From: Blattabacterium cuenoti | Lineage (GTDB): Bacteria; Bacteroidota; Bacteroidia; Flavobacteriales; Blattabacteriaceae | NCBI RefSeq assembly: GCF_014252455.1 | Contig: NZ_CP060245.1 | Coordinates: forward strand, 88,173 to 152,172 | Reading direction: 5' to 3' | DNA: 64,000 nucleotides | Shown: positions 47,641 to 57,850 of the stretch, in pieces | Layout: every line of letters starts with the position of its first letter | Position numbering within the stretch: the stretch's first letter is position 1 | Made by a program: the position numbers and the translations under genes | Notes under the pieces: generated by a model | Database searches by the model: none | What the model was told of the DNA's origin: nothing | The model's input: the letters and a program-made list of their open reading frames with translations, nothing else

Positions 47641-49350
47641 TTAAAATAAAAAATATCTTTGAGATAGTGGTAAAACATCCGATGGATTAGATTGTATTTT
47701 TTTTCCATCAATATAAACACTATAAGTTTTTGGATCTATTCTTAGATCTGGAGTTTTATCATTCAGTATCATATCTTTTTTAGATAAATTTCTACATCCT
47801 TTGACTATCTTTATTTTCTTTTTTATTTCATTTTTATCGATAAATCCATCATTAATAGCATGAATGGAAACAAAAATACTGCTTAATTTTGGTTCAAAAA
47901 ATCCAAACATTTTACGATACATAAATGGTTGGGGTGTAGGAATAGTCGCATTAGGATCTCCCATGCTAGCGTAAACAATCATTCCACTTTTTATGACTAA
48001 TTCTGGTTTTACTCCAAAAAAAGATGGTTTCCATAAAACTAAATCTGCCATTTTTCCAATATGAATGGATCCAACATAATCTGAAATACCATGAGTAATC
48101 GAAGGATTAATGGTATATTTAGAAATATATCGTTTTACTCGAAAATTATCATTTTTAATAGAATCCTTATTTAAAGGACCTTTTTGTTTTTTCATTTTAT
48201 CTGCAGTTTGCCAAGTACGTTTTACGATTTCCCCAATTCTTCCCATAGCTTGAGAATCAGAACTAGTCATACTAATAGCTCCTATATCATGTAAAATTCC
48301 TTCTGCACTAATTGTTTCAGATCTAATACGTGATTTTGCAAATGAAATATCTTCTGGAAGATTGGAATCTAGATGATGACAAATCATTAACATATCTAAA
48401 TGTTCATCTATAGTATTACAAGTATAAGGCATCGTAGGACTTGTAGATGAAGGTAAAATATTAGAAAAAGATATCACTTTTAATAAATCAGGAGTATGTC
48501 CTCCCCCAGCTCCTTCTGTATGATAAGTATGAATGGTTCTATTTTTAAAAATTTTTAAAGTATCTTCTATATAACCTGATTCATTTAAAGAATCGGTATG
48601 AATATTCACTTGTACATCTAATTTATCCGATACTTTTAAACATTGATCAATAACAGAAGGAGTACTTCCCCAATCTTCATGAATTTTTAATCCACCTGCT
48701 CCAGCTTGAATTTGTTCTACTAATGCGTCAGGATTAGAACTATTTCCACTAGCAAGAAAAATAAAATTTATAGGAATATGATCCGTACTTTTTAACATTC
48801 TTTGAATGTTCCAAACGCCAGAAGTACAATTAGTCGCTATAGTCCCTGTCGTAGGCCCTGATCCTCCTCCAATAATAGTAGTAGTTCCATTTTCTAATGC
48901 CACTTCAAATAATTGAGGACATATATAATGAACATGACTATCTACACTTCCAGTTGTTACAATCATATTTTCCGAAGAAATTACTTCAGTCCCAGCTCCA
49001 ATATACATATTTGAGTTTACCCCATCCATAAAATAGGGGTTACCTGCTTTTCCAATTCCAACAATTATTCCATTTTTTATTCCAATATCTGCTTTTATAA
49101 TTCCCCAATAATCAATAATAATAGCATTAGTTAAAACCAAATCTAATACCCCTTCATTTTTACTAGTTGCCAATGGATGTTGTCCCATTCCATCTCTAAT
49201 CACTTTACCTCCTCCAAAGACACATTCATCCCCATAAATAGTGTAATCTTTTTCAATTTCAATCCATAAAGATGTATCTCCTAAACGAATCCTATCTCCT
49301 TTAGTAGGGCCATACATACTAGCATAAGATTCTCTATTAATTTGTTTCAT
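47641..49350 (-). CDS. ureC: Urease alpha subunit
   Basis: UreC is the catalytic subunit hydrolysing urea to ammonia and carbamate with two nickel ions. All metal ligands are in place: H139 and H141, the carbamylated K222, H251, H277 and D365, plus catalytic-site H224 and H325 (HHLD). At 569 aa it has normal length. It overlaps the ureAB stop by 4 bases. The accessory genes ureD-G needed for nickel loading are not in this window. In the cockroach symbionts urease starts nitrogen recycling. Confidence 0.98.
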   Translation of the reverse strand: MKQINRESYASMYGPTKGDRIRLGDTSLWIEIEKDYTIYGDECVFGGGKVIRDGMGQHPLATSKNEGVLDLVLTNAIIIDYWGIIKADIGIKNGIIVGIGKAGNPYFMDGVNSNMYIGAGTEVISSENMIVTTGSVDSHVHYICPQLFEVALENGTTTIIGGGSGPTTGTIATNCTSGVWNIQRMLKSTDHIPINFIFLASGNSSNPDALVEQIQAGAGGLKIHEDWGSTPSVIDQCLKVSDKLDVQVNIHTDSLNESGYIEDTLKIFKNRTIHTYHTEGAGGGHTPDLLKVISFSNILPSSTSPTMPYTCNTIDEHLDMLMICHHLDSNLPEDISFAKSRIRSETISAEGILHDIGAISMTSSDSQAMGRIGEIVKRTWQTADKMKKQKGPLNKDSIKNDNFRVKRYISKYTINPSITHGISDYVGSIHIGKMADLVLWKPSFFGVKPELVIKSGMIVYASMGDPNATIPTPQPFMYRKMFGFFEPKLSSIFVSIHAINDGFIDKNEIKKKIKIVKGCRNLSKKDMILNDKTPDLRIDPKTYSVYIDGKKIQSNPSDVLPLSQRYFLF

Positions 49351-49985
49351 ATTTTTTTTATATGTTCTTTTCCTGAAAATCCATAAACTTTTTTACTCCC
49401 TCCTATTTTTACTAATGTTATTTTTTTTGTTTCTCCTGGTTCAAAACGTACTGATCTCCCAGAAGGTATGTCTAATCTATATCCTTTTGTTTTATTTCTA
49501 TTAAAATTCAAAGCCATATTCGTTTCATAAAAATGAAAATGAGATCCCACTTGAATTGGACGAGTTCCAAAATTAGTAACAACTATTTCAATCCTAGCCC
49601 GTTCAGGTAATAAAATAATATCCTCTTTAAGAAGTTTATATTGTCCTGGAATCATTTTATTTTTTTGATTATTTTTAATCTTTTTTTTAATAGGATGATG
49701 AATAGTTACTAATTTTGTTCCATCAGGAAAAGTAGCTTCTATTTGAACATTATGAAGTATTTCATATACTCCATCCATTACTTGATCATCATGTAAAATA
49801 TTTCCTGCTTCATACATAAGTTCTTTTACTGTTTTTCCATCACGTGCTCCTTCCATTACATAATGAGTAATAAAAGCTACAGATTCAGGATAATTTAATT
49901 TTAATCCCCTTTTTAAACGTTTTTTAGCTAATTCTCCAGCCATGTGAAGAAGAAGTTTTTCCTTTTCATAAGAAGTTAAATGCAT
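49347..49985 (-). CDS. ureAB: Fused urease gamma/beta subunit
   Basis: One gene encodes urease gamma (about residues 1-100, starting [20 protein letters not shown]) and beta (about 110-212, with [26 protein letters not shown] and [16 protein letters not shown]) joined by a basic linker. Fusion is like Helicobacter UreA. I place the start at 49985 because MHLT is the conserved gamma N-terminus; an upstream in-frame ATG at 50051 would add 22 residues unlike the family. It is cotranscribed with ureC (ATGA overlap). Confidence 0.95.
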   Translation of the reverse strand: MHLTSYEKEKLLLHMAGELAKKRLKRGLKLNYPESVAFITHYVMEGARDGKTVKELMYEAGNILHDDQVMDGVYEILHNVQIEATFPDGTKLVTIHHPIKKKIKNNQKNKMIPGQYKLLKEDIILLPERARIEIVVTNFGTRPIQVGSHFHFYETNMALNFNRNKTKGYRLDIPSGRSVRFEPGETKKITLVKIGGSKKVYGFSGKEHIKKI

Positions 49986-50220
49986 ATTATTTATTGTAAC
50001 AACTTTTCTATACTTATTTTCAAAAGTTTTAAAGTTATGAAAATTATTCATTATATAGTTAGTTTAGTATACTTACTTTTTGTTATACTAACAATTATAA
50101 TAATTAATTAAAATAATATTAATTTTTTGTCTTTCATAAAAAAAACTCCTCTATAAATTATCCTTATTTTTGTTGGTATCATGGGGAAATTGTTTTAATA
50201 AATTAATAATTCATTAAAAA

Positions 50221-52677
50221 ATGCAAGTTTTAAAATTTGGGGGAAGTTCCGTTGCTCATTCTGATTCTATCAAACGTATTTGTTCATTGTTAAAAAAAAA
50301 ACCAAAAGGAAGATATGCTATAGTGGTATCTGCTTTAAGTAAAATAACAGATCAATTAATCCAATGTGGAAAATTAGCTTCTGAAAGAAATAATATTTAT
50401 AAAAAAATTTTAGAAAAAATAGAAATTCGTCATCTAAATATTATTAGAAAATTATTTCCAATTACTTATCAAAGCCATTTAATCAGTTGGATAAAAAAAA
50501 ATATTAATGATTTAGAAAGTTTATGTGATGGTATATTTCAAGTAGAAGAACTTTCAAAACGTTCTTTAGATAAAATTATGAGTTTTGGAGAATTGAGTTC
50601 CTCTTTTCTTATTTCAGAAAAACTCAAACAATATGGTTTAGATGCAATCTGTAAGGATAGTAGAGATTTAATTATTACAGACTCACAATTTGGATGTGCA
50701 CAAGTAGATTTTATTACAAGTAATCATTATATTATTCAATATTTTAGTGAAAAAAAATCAGAATATATTGTTTTACCAGGTTTTATAGGATCTACATTAA
50801 AAAATGAAACAACTACTCTGGGAAGAGGAGGTTCTGATTATACTGCTTCTATTTTAGCTGCGGCTATATCTGCTAGTTTACTTGAAATATGGACAGATGT
50901 TAGTGGAATGATGACGGCAAATCCAAAAATAGTGCATCAAGCTTTTCCTATAAAAGAAATTTCTTATGAAGAAGCTATGGAATTATCGCATTTTGGTGCA
51001 AAAGTAATTTATCCTCCTACTATACAACCAGCTATGAAAAAACATATTCCTATACAAATTAAAAATACTTTTTCTCCTATAGATCCAGGAACTTTAATTT
51101 ATTTTAGTAAAAGTACAAATGTTAGTCAACCTGTAACTGGAATTTCTGGTATTCAATATTTATCTTTACTTACTCTTGAAGGTAGTGGAATGGTAGGAGT
51201 CCCTGGGTATTCAAAACGTTTATTTGAAGCTTTATTACGTGATAATATTAATGTAATTTTTATTACACAAAGTTCTTCAGAACACTCTATTACTACAGGA
51301 ATTCATGAAATGGATGTTATGAAAGCAAAATCTGTGATAGATAATGAATTTTCTAAAGAAATTCATCAAAGACGTATTGATCCATTAATCATAGAAAAAG
51401 ACCTTTGTATTATTGCAGTTGTAGGAGATAATATGAAAAATCTTCATGGTACTAGTGGAAAAATGTTTGCTTCCTTAGGAAGGAATAGTATTAATGTTAG
51501 AGCTATTGCACAAGGGTCTACTGAAAAAAATATATCAGCTGTTATTCGAAAAAATGATTTTAAAAAAGCTTTAAATACCTTACATGAAGCTTTTTTTGAA
51601 AGTCCTCCAAAACAAATTAATCTTTTTATTTGTGGAGTAGGGAAAGTAGGAAGTAAATTATTAGAACAAATTGATCAACAAAAAATTTATTTACTAAAAG
51701 AATTAAAACTTCAAGTAAGAATAATTGGATTAGCAAATAGTAAAAAAATGTATTTTAATGATCATGGTATTGATTTATCTAAATGGAAAAATCATTTGAA
51801 TCAAAAGAAAGGGGACTCTATGAATATCTATTATTTTATGGAAAAAGTATGGAAATTGAATTTAAGAAATAGTTTATTTGTAGATAATACAGATAGCGAA
51901 ACAATGGCTATGACTTATGAAAAATTTTTACAAAATGGAATTGGAGTCATTACTTGTAATAAAATAGCTTGTTCTTCAGATTATCATCATTATAAAAAAT
52001 TAAAAACACTATCTCGACATTTTCAAGCTCCATTTTTATTTGAAACTAATGTAGGGGCAAGCTTACCTGTTATCAGTACTCTCAATGATCTTATAAATAG
52101 TGGAGATAAAATTAATAAAATAGAAGCAGTTTTATCTGGAAGTTTAAATTTTATTTTTAATCATTTTATAGGTGAAAAAACCTTTTTAGAAGTAGTAAAA
52201 GAAGCTCAATATAAAGGTTATACTGAACCAGATCCTCGTATTGATCTAAGTGGATTAGACGTTATGAGAAAAATACTCATTTTAGCAAGAGAATGTGGAG
52301 CTTCTTTAGAAATTAAAGATATTCATCACAAATCTTTTTTACCTAAAAATTGTTCTATTTCTTCTAATTCTTCTATAGAAAATTTTTATCAAAAATTATA
52401 TCAATATAAAAATTATTTTTTTAAAATAAGAAAAAAAGTAGAACAAGAAAAAAAAAAATTACGTTTTATTGCTCGTTATGAAAAAGGAATTGCTTCTGTA
52501 GGATTAGAATCCGTTTCACAAAAACATCCTTTTTATCAATTAGAAGGAAAAGATAATATGGTTTTATATCATACATATCGTTATGCTGAACAACCTTTAA
52601 TGATAAAAGGAGCAGGTGCTGGAGCAGAAGTAACAGCTTCTGGAGTATTTTCGGATATTATTAAAGCTACTAAATAA
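50221..52677 (+). CDS. thrA: Bifunctional aspartokinase/homoserine dehydrogenase
   Basis: ThrA performs the first and third steps of threonine synthesis from aspartate. The kinase domain (about 1-290) begins MQVLKFGGSSVA, with TLGRGGSDYTA. Two ACT domains follow (about 310-460). The dehydrogenase (about 465-818) has LFICGVGKVGSKLLE, NKIACSSDYHHYKK and GYTEPDPRIDLSGLDVMRK. At 818 aa it matches E. coli ThrA (820). It is the first gene of thrABC and overlaps thrB by one base (TAATG). Feedback may be intact since the ACT region is complete. Confidence 0.97.
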   Translation: MQVLKFGGSSVAHSDSIKRICSLLKKKPKGRYAIVVSALSKITDQLIQCGKLASERNNIYKKILEKIEIRHLNIIRKLFPITYQSHLISWIKKNINDLESLCDGIFQVEELSKRSLDKIMSFGELSSSFLISEKLKQYGLDAICKDSRDLIITDSQFGCAQVDFITSNHYIIQYFSEKKSEYIVLPGFIGSTLKNETTTLGRGGSDYTASILAAAISASLLEIWTDVSGMMTANPKIVHQAFPIKEISYEEAMELSHFGAKVIYPPTIQPAMKKHIPIQIKNTFSPIDPGTLIYFSKSTNVSQPVTGISGIQYLSLLTLEGSGMVGVPGYSKRLFEALLRDNINVIFITQSSSEHSITTGIHEMDVMKAKSVIDNEFSKEIHQRRIDPLIIEKDLCIIAVVGDNMKNLHGTSGKMFASLGRNSINVRAIAQGSTEKNISAVIRKNDFKKALNTLHEAFFESPPKQINLFICGVGKVGSKLLEQIDQQKIYLLKELKLQVRIIGLANSKKMYFNDHGIDLSKWKNHLNQKKGDSMNIYYFMEKVWKLNLRNSLFVDNTDSETMAMTYEKFLQNGIGVITCNKIACSSDYHHYKKLKTLSRHFQAPFLFETNVGASLPVISTLNDLINSGDKINKIEAVLSGSLNFIFNHFIGEKTFLEVVKEAQYKGYTEPDPRIDLSGLDVMRKILILARECGASLEIKDIHHKSFLPKNCSISSNSSIENFYQKLYQYKNYFFKIRKKVEQEKKKLRFIARYEKGIASVGLESVSQKHPFYQLEGKDNMVLYHTYRYAEQPLMIKGAGAGAEVTASGVFSDIIKATK

Positions 52678-53627
52678 TGAAGGGTATTAAAATATTTTCA
52701 CCAGCTACTATAGCTAATTTGGTATGTGGATTTGATATAATTGGACTATCTTTGGATTTTCCAAATGATGAAATTTTTTTATATAAATCTAATAATCCAG
52801 GAATTCATATTCAACAAATTCATGGATCTTCTTTACCTCAAGATCCAAATAAAAATGTAGCTTTTATAGCTTTACAAGCTTTATTAAAAACATATAAAAA
52901 AAAACATAAAATTGAAAAATATAAAAAAATAGGTTTTACATTAGAGTTAATTAAAAATATTCTTCCAGGAAGTGGAATAGGATCTAGTGCTGCTAGTGCT
53001 GCTGGAGTTGTTTTTGGTGCTAATATTTTATTAGGAAAGCCTTTTAATAAGATGCAATTAATACGTTTTGCTATGGAAGGAGAACGTATAGCAAGTGGAA
53101 CTTTTCATGCTGATAATGTAGCTCCAGCTATTATGGGAGGAGTGACTCTTGTCCGTAGTTATCATCCTTTAGATATTACAAAATTACCTTCTCCAAAAGA
53201 ATTATGGGTAAGTATTATTCATCCTCAAATTGAAATAAAAACATCTGATGCAAGAGAAATTCTTAAAAAAAAAATTTTAATGAAAGATGCAATACGACAA
53301 TGGGGAAATATTGGAGCTTTAATTGCCGGTTTATATCAAGAAAATTATGAATTAATTAGTAGATCATTAGAAGATGTAATTGTAGAACCTATAAGGTCGA
53401 TGTTGATTCCAGCATTTTATGAATTAAAAAAAAAATGTAAAGAAATTGGAGCTTTAGGTGGAGGAATTTCTGGATCTGGACCTTCTGTTTTCATGTTAAG
53501 TAAAGGGAATCATACTGCTCAAAAAGTAACGGATATGATGAATCGTGTATATTCTTCTTTAAGAATTGATTATAAAACTTATACTTCTCCTATTAATCAA
53601 AGAGGAATTAAATGGAATAAAATTTAA
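52677..53627 (+). CDS. thrB: Homoserine kinase
   Basis: ThrB phosphorylates homoserine. The GHMP phosphate loop is LPGSGIGSSAASAAG, and a C-terminal LGGGISGSGPSVF is typical. At 316 aa it is near the usual 310. It follows thrA with a one-base overlap and precedes thrC by four bases. Confidence 0.96.
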   Translation: MKGIKIFSPATIANLVCGFDIIGLSLDFPNDEIFLYKSNNPGIHIQQIHGSSLPQDPNKNVAFIALQALLKTYKKKHKIEKYKKIGFTLELIKNILPGSGIGSSAASAAGVVFGANILLGKPFNKMQLIRFAMEGERIASGTFHADNVAPAIMGGVTLVRSYHPLDITKLPSPKELWVSIIHPQIEIKTSDAREILKKKILMKDAIRQWGNIGALIAGLYQENYELISRSLEDVIVEPIRSMLIPAFYELKKKCKEIGALGGGISGSGPSVFMLSKGNHTAQKVTDMMNRVYSSLRIDYKTYTSPINQRGIKWNKI

Positions 53628-53631
53628 TAAA

Positions 53632-54954
53632 ATGTTATATTATAGTTTAAATAATTTTAAAAATTATGTTTCTTTTAAAACAGCAGTTTTAACAGGTTTA
53701 GCAATAGATGGAGGGTTATATTTTCCAGAAAAAATTCCTAAAATAAAACGAACATTTATTCAAAATATTAAAAAATATGATAACTATTCCATAGCTATGG
53801 AAGTTATAAAACCTTATATTGGAGAATACATATCTGAAGAATATATTGATAAAATCATACATAATACTTTAAATTTTTCTTTTCCATTAAAAAAAATTTA
53901 TGAAAATATTTATGTTTTAGAACTTTTTCATGGTCCTACTTTAGCATTTAAAGATGTCGGCGCTAAATTTATGGCCGGATGTTTAAGCTATTTTTATAAA
54001 ACAATAGGAGAACTTATAACTGTATTAGTTGCTACTTCCGGAGATACTGGAGGAGCTGTAGCTAAAGGATTTCATAATGTATCTGGAATTGAAGTCATTA
54101 TTTTATATCCACATAAAGGAGTCAGTGATTTACAAGAAAAACAAATTACTTCTTTAGGAGATAATATATTTCCTTTAGAAATAAAAGGAAATTTTGATAA
54201 TTGTCAGTATATGGTAAAAAAAGCTTTTCTAGATAAAGAAATAAAAAATAAATATTTATTAACTTCTGCGAATTCTATTAATATAGCAAGATGGTTACCT
54301 CAAATGTTTTATTATTTTATAGCTTATAAAAAAATAATAGAAAAAAATCAAAAAATAATTTTTTCAGTTCCTAGTGGCAATTTTGGAAATATTTGTGCAG
54401 GAATGCTAGCAGAAAAAATGGGATTACCTATAAAATATTTTATTGCTTCTACGAATATTAATGATACTATTCCTAGATTTTTAAAAGGAGAAAAATATCA
54501 TCCTTTACCAGTAAAAAAAACGATATCAAATGCTATGGATATATCTAATCCTAGTAATTTTTCTCGTATTTTACATTTATATAAAAACAATATATTTAAA
54601 TTAAAGAAAAAATTATGCTCTTATAAATTTACAGATGAAGAAACATTTAACATTATAAAAAAAGTTTGGAGTAATTATAAATACATATTAGATCCCCATG
54701 GAGCAATTGGTTATTTAGGGATAAAAAAATATTTAAAATTACAAAAAGTAAAAACTCATTTTTTAGAAACAGCTATTTTTTTAGAAACAGCTCATCCAAT
54801 TAAATTTTTAGATAAAATGCCATTCTTTTTAAGAAAAAAAATTTTTCTTTCTAAAGAAGAAAAATTTAGAAAAAAATTAAAAATAAAAAAAAAGATATCT
54901 TTATCTAATAATTACAATTTTTTTAAAGATTGGTTAATTAAAAGAAGGAGATAA
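53632..54954 (+). CDS. thrC: Threonine synthase
   Basis: ThrC converts phosphohomoserine to threonine with PLP. The start MLYYSLNNFKNYVSFKTAVLTGL at 53632 fits the family; the frame is open further upstream into thrB but lacks similarity. The PLP lysine is in HGPTLAFKDVGAKFM, followed by ATSGDTGGAVA and SVPSGNFGNICAG. At 440 aa it is the normal E. coli-like type. Threonine feeds IlvA (8277-9548). Confidence 0.96.
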   Translation: MLYYSLNNFKNYVSFKTAVLTGLAIDGGLYFPEKIPKIKRTFIQNIKKYDNYSIAMEVIKPYIGEYISEEYIDKIIHNTLNFSFPLKKIYENIYVLELFHGPTLAFKDVGAKFMAGCLSYFYKTIGELITVLVATSGDTGGAVAKGFHNVSGIEVIILYPHKGVSDLQEKQITSLGDNIFPLEIKGNFDNCQYMVKKAFLDKEIKNKYLLTSANSINIARWLPQMFYYFIAYKKIIEKNQKIIFSVPSGNFGNICAGMLAEKMGLPIKYFIASTNINDTIPRFLKGEKYHPLPVKKTISNAMDISNPSNFSRILHLYKNNIFKLKKKLCSYKFTDEETFNIIKKVWSNYKYILDPHGAIGYLGIKKYLKLQKVKTHFLETAIFLETAHPIKFLDKMPFFLRKKIFLSKEEKFRKKLKIKKKISLSNNYNFFKDWLIKRRR

Positions 54955-54959
54955 TTTAA

Positions 54960-55757
54960 TTAAATGGCTATATCTCCTGAAATATGAGGAGATGGATTAT
55001 AATTTTTTAATTTAAAATCTTTGAATTTAAATTGAAAAATATTTTTTATAGAAGGATTTAAGATCATTTTAGGTAATGATTTTGGAGATCTTTTCATTTG
55101 AAGTTTTATTTGTTCTATATGGTTATTATAAATATGAGCATCTCCTATTGTATAGATTAAAGTTTTTTCTTTCAAATGAAGAGTTTTAGCTATCATAGTA
55201 AGCAATAAAGCATAAGAAGCTATATTAAATGGTAATCCTAAAAAAATATCTGCACTTCTTTGATATAATTGTAATGATAATTGTTTTTTATTAGAAACAT
55301 AAAATTGAAACATTAAATGACAGGGAGGTAATATCATTTTATGAATCATTCCTACATTCCAAGCAGAAACTATTAAACGTCTTGAATGAGGATTTATTTT
55401 AATTTCTTTGATAATATTCTTAATTTGATCAATATGATGTCCGTCATATGTTGGCCATTTTCTCCATTGAAATCCATATATTGGGCCTAGATCTCCATGA
55501 TCATTCGCCCATTCATCCCATATGGATACTTTATGATTTTTTAAGTATTGTATATTCGTATCTCCTTTTAAAAACCATAATAATTCATAAATAATAGATC
55601 GAATATTTAATTTTTTGGTAGTTAAAAGAGGAAACCCTTTTTCTAAATCAAATTTCATTTGAAAACCAAAAATACTTTTTGTACCTACTCCAGTACGATC
55701 CATTTTTTTTATTCCTTTTTTTAAAACTTTTTTCAATAAAAATAAATATTGTTTCAT
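54960..55757 (-). CDS. thyA: Thymidylate synthase
   Basis: ThyA methylates dUMP to dTMP using methylene-tetrahydrofolate. The nucleophile is C146 in [30 protein letters not shown] and the dUMP-binding motif RRLIVSAWN are present. At 265 aa it matches E. coli ThyA (264). Its substrate dUMP could come from dCMP deaminase, which is frameshifted at 47119-47564. It ends 5 bases from thrC. Confidence 0.97.
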   Translation of the reverse strand: MKQYLFLLKKVLKKGIKKMDRTGVGTKSIFGFQMKFDLEKGFPLLTTKKLNIRSIIYELLWFLKGDTNIQYLKNHKVSIWDEWANDHGDLGPIYGFQWRKWPTYDGHHIDQIKNIIKEIKINPHSRRLIVSAWNVGMIHKMILPPCHLMFQFYVSNKKQLSLQLYQRSADIFLGLPFNIASYALLLTMIAKTLHLKEKTLIYTIGDAHIYNNHIEQIKLQMKRSPKSLPKMILNPSIKNIFQFKFKDFKLKNYNPSPHISGDIAI

Positions 55758-55796
55758 TTTTTTATTTCTTTTTAAAAGAAAAATTTATTTCTTAAG

Positions 55797-55804
55797 TATT
55801 TTTG
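55797..55804 (+). promoter_or_regulatory. Possible -7 element (TATTTTTG) upstream of prs
   Basis: TATTTTTG matches the Bacteroidota TAnnTTTG consensus and ends 18 bases before the prs ATG at 55823, in the divergent gap from thyA. No -33 element is found at normal spacing. Weak evidence. Confidence 0.25.
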
Positions 55805-55822
55805 CATAAAAAAAACAAAATT

Positions 55823-56755
55823 ATGAATCAAAAGGTACTTTTTTTTTCGACAAGAAGTGGATTAAAATTATCAGAAAAAATAGCTTATCATTATGGTAAT
55901 TTTTTAGGTAAAATTCGTTTTTTAGAATTTAGTGATGGGGAATATACCCCTTGTTTTGAACAATCTGTTCGTGGATCACGAGTATTTTTGATTGGATCTA
56001 CTTTTCCTCCAGTAGATAATTTAATGGAATTACTTTTAATGTGTGATGCCGCTCGTAGGGCTTCTGCTCATAATATAACACTTGTTATTCCATATTTTGG
56101 ATGGGCGAGACAAGATCATAAAGATAAAACAAGAACTCCTATTGCAGCAAAACTTATAGCTAATTTAATGGTAGCTTCAGGAGCTAATAGAGTTATGACT
56201 ATGGATTTACATGCAGATCAAATTCAAGGATTTTTTGATATTCCTGTAGATCATTTATATGCCTCTAGAATATTTATTGATTATATTAAAAAATTAAATA
56301 TGGATCAATTAACTATTGCTTCTCCAGATATGGGAGGAGCAAAAAGAGCTAGAAGTTATGCAGGTTATTTAGGAACAGATGTCGTTATTTGTTATAAAGA
56401 AAGAAAAAAAGCTAATGAAATAGAATTTATGAATCTTATTGGAAATGTAAAAGAAAAAAATATCATACTAATAGATGATATGGTAGATACAGCTGGAACA
56501 TTAACAGAAGCAGCAAATCTTATTAAAAAAAAAGGGGCTAGAAGTATTCGTGCTATAGCTACTCATCCTGTTTTTTCTGGAAATTCATATGATAAAATTA
56601 AAACATCGTATATTGAAGAATTTATTGTAACTGATTCTATTCCCATTAAAAATAATAATGAAAAAATTAAAATATTATCTTGTGCTCCACTTTTTGCAGA
56701 AGTTATGCAATCAGTACATAATGATGAATCTATTAGTAATAAATTTATAATTTAA
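55823..56755 (+). CDS. prs: Ribose-phosphate pyrophosphokinase
   Basis: Prs makes PRPP, used by the PyrE part of UMP synthase and by purine, histidine and tryptophan synthesis. The ATP region is SDGEYTPCFEQSVRG, the catalytic loop DMGGAKRARSYAG, and the PRPP motif ILIDDMVDTAGT. I choose ATG 55823 (310 aa, MNQKVLFFSTRSG); a TTG at 55802 would add seven unneeded residues. rplY follows after two bases. Confidence 0.96.
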   Translation: MNQKVLFFSTRSGLKLSEKIAYHYGNFLGKIRFLEFSDGEYTPCFEQSVRGSRVFLIGSTFPPVDNLMELLLMCDAARRASAHNITLVIPYFGWARQDHKDKTRTPIAAKLIANLMVASGANRVMTMDLHADQIQGFFDIPVDHLYASRIFIDYIKKLNMDQLTIASPDMGGAKRARSYAGYLGTDVVICYKERKKANEIEFMNLIGNVKEKNIILIDDMVDTAGTLTEAANLIKKKGARSIRAIATHPVFSGNSYDKIKTSYIEEFIVTDSIPIKNNNEKIKILSCAPLFAEVMQSVHNDESISNKFII

Positions 56756-56757
56756 TT

Positions 56758-57432
56758 ATGCAATCTATTCAAATATACGGTAAAAAAAGAAATATAGGAA
56801 AAAAAGAGGTACAATTAATTAGAAAAAAAGGAGAAGTCCCTTGTATTTTATATGGAAAAAATATTCATATTCCTTTTTCTACTTCTTTAGAAAGTTTTAA
56901 ATATTTAGTATATACATCAAATGTATATTGGGTCCTCATTCAAATAGAAGGGGAAACAAATAATATTAAAACAGTTAAAAAAGAAATTCAATTTGATCCT
57001 ATTAGTGAAAAAATATTACATGCAGATTTTTATAAAATAGAAGAATTTAAACCTATTATTTTGGAAATCCCTATTAAAACTTTTGGAAGATCTATTGGTG
57101 TTTCTAAAGGAGGAGAATATTATTCTCCTGTTAGAAAATTAAAAGTAAAAGCTCTTCCATCTAATTTTCCAGAAAATATCAAATTGGATATTAATTCTTT
57201 AGATATAGGAGATCAAATTAACGTAAAAGATCTATATAATGAAAAATATACTATTTTACATCCTTTAAATACTCTTATAGCAAGAGTAAAACATTCTCGT
57301 ATAACAACAACAACAACGACAACGACAACGACAACGACAATAAAAGGATCTAAAGATGATGAAAATAATAATAAAGTAGAAAATAAAATAGATAAAAAAA
57401 ATAAGAATGAGGGATCTAAAAAGAGATCATGA
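56758..57432 (+). CDS. rplY: 50S ribosomal protein L25 (Ctc type) with poly-Thr tail
   Basis: A long bL25/Ctc protein that binds 5S rRNA. The N-terminal L25 domain (about 1-95) contains GEVPCILYGK and FDPISEKILHADFY; a C-terminal domain (about 96-180) ends near HPLNTLIARV. Then comes a run of 12 threonines encoded by ACA/ACG repeats (57304-57339) and a charged Asn/Lys tail. Length 224 aa. The prs-rplY order is common in bacteria. The stop lies 26 bases inside tadA. Confidence 0.95.
   Translation: MQSIQIYGKKRNIGKKEVQLIRKKGEVPCILYGKNIHIPFSTSLESFKYLVYTSNVYWVLIQIEGETNNIKTVKKEIQFDPISEKILHADFYKIEEFKPIILEIPIKTFGRSIGVSKGGEYYSPVRKLKVKALPSNFPENIKLDINSLDIGDQINVKDLYNEKYTILHPLNTLIARVKHSRITTTTTTTTTTTTIKGSKDDENNNKVENKIDKKNKNEGSKKRS
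57304..57339 (+). repeat. ACA/ACG trinucleotide microsatellite in rplY
   Basis: Twelve tandem triplets (four ACA, then ACG/ACA alternating) encode consecutive threonines. The alternating ACG ACA pattern is itself a six-base repeat, suggesting slippage-driven growth. Length is a multiple of three, so the frame is kept. Confidence 0.9.
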
Positions 57433-57850
57433 TTTTATGGCAATAGCCATAGAAGAAGCTTTAATTGCTTTTCATAAAAATGAAGTTCCTATAGGCGCTA
57501 TTATTACTTATAATAATGTAGTAATAGCTAGAGCTCATAATTTAACTGAAACTTTTAAAAATATTACTGCACATGCGGAAATATTAGTGATTAATTTAGC
57601 TTCTTATTATCTAGGAAAAAAATATATCAAAGAATGTACTTTATATGTAACAATTGAACCATGTATTATGTGTACAGGGGCCTTATTTTTTTCTCAAATT
57701 GGGAGAGTAGTATGTGGGGCTCCTAATTTAAAAAGAGGTTTTTTATATACAAGTGCAAAATTACATCCTAAAACAAAATTTTTATCTGGAATTATGAAAA
57801 ATAAATGTCAAGATATTATTAAAAAATTCTTCTTCTTAAAAAGAATTTAA
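57407..57850 (+). CDS. tadA: tRNA adenosine deaminase TadA
   Basis: TadA deaminates A34 to inosine in tRNA-Arg(ACG). The zinc site is H56 and E58 in AHAEIL plus C86 and C89 in EPCIMC. At 147 aa it is typical. The start used is ATG 57407 (MRDLKRDHDF), inside the end of rplY; an ATG at 57437 (MAIAIEEA) is an alternative just after the rplY stop. The stop shares TTAA with convergent dedA. Confidence 0.94.
   Translation: MRDLKRDHDFMAIAIEEALIAFHKNEVPIGAIITYNNVVIARAHNLTETFKNITAHAEILVINLASYYLGKKYIKECTLYVTIEPCIMCTGALFFSQIGRVVCGAPNLKRGFLYTSAKLHPKTKFLSGIMKNKCQDIIKKFFFLKRI

Noticed and set aside
49986-50051. Extended ureAB N-terminus from ATG 50051
   Set aside because: The 22 added residues have no likeness to urease gamma, while MHLT at 49985 is the family start. 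Kept as an alternative only.
53566-53631. Upstream start for thrC inside thrB
   Set aside because: The extra 22 residues are the thrB 3' end in another frame and do not resemble threonine synthase; ATG 53632 gives the conserved N-terminus.
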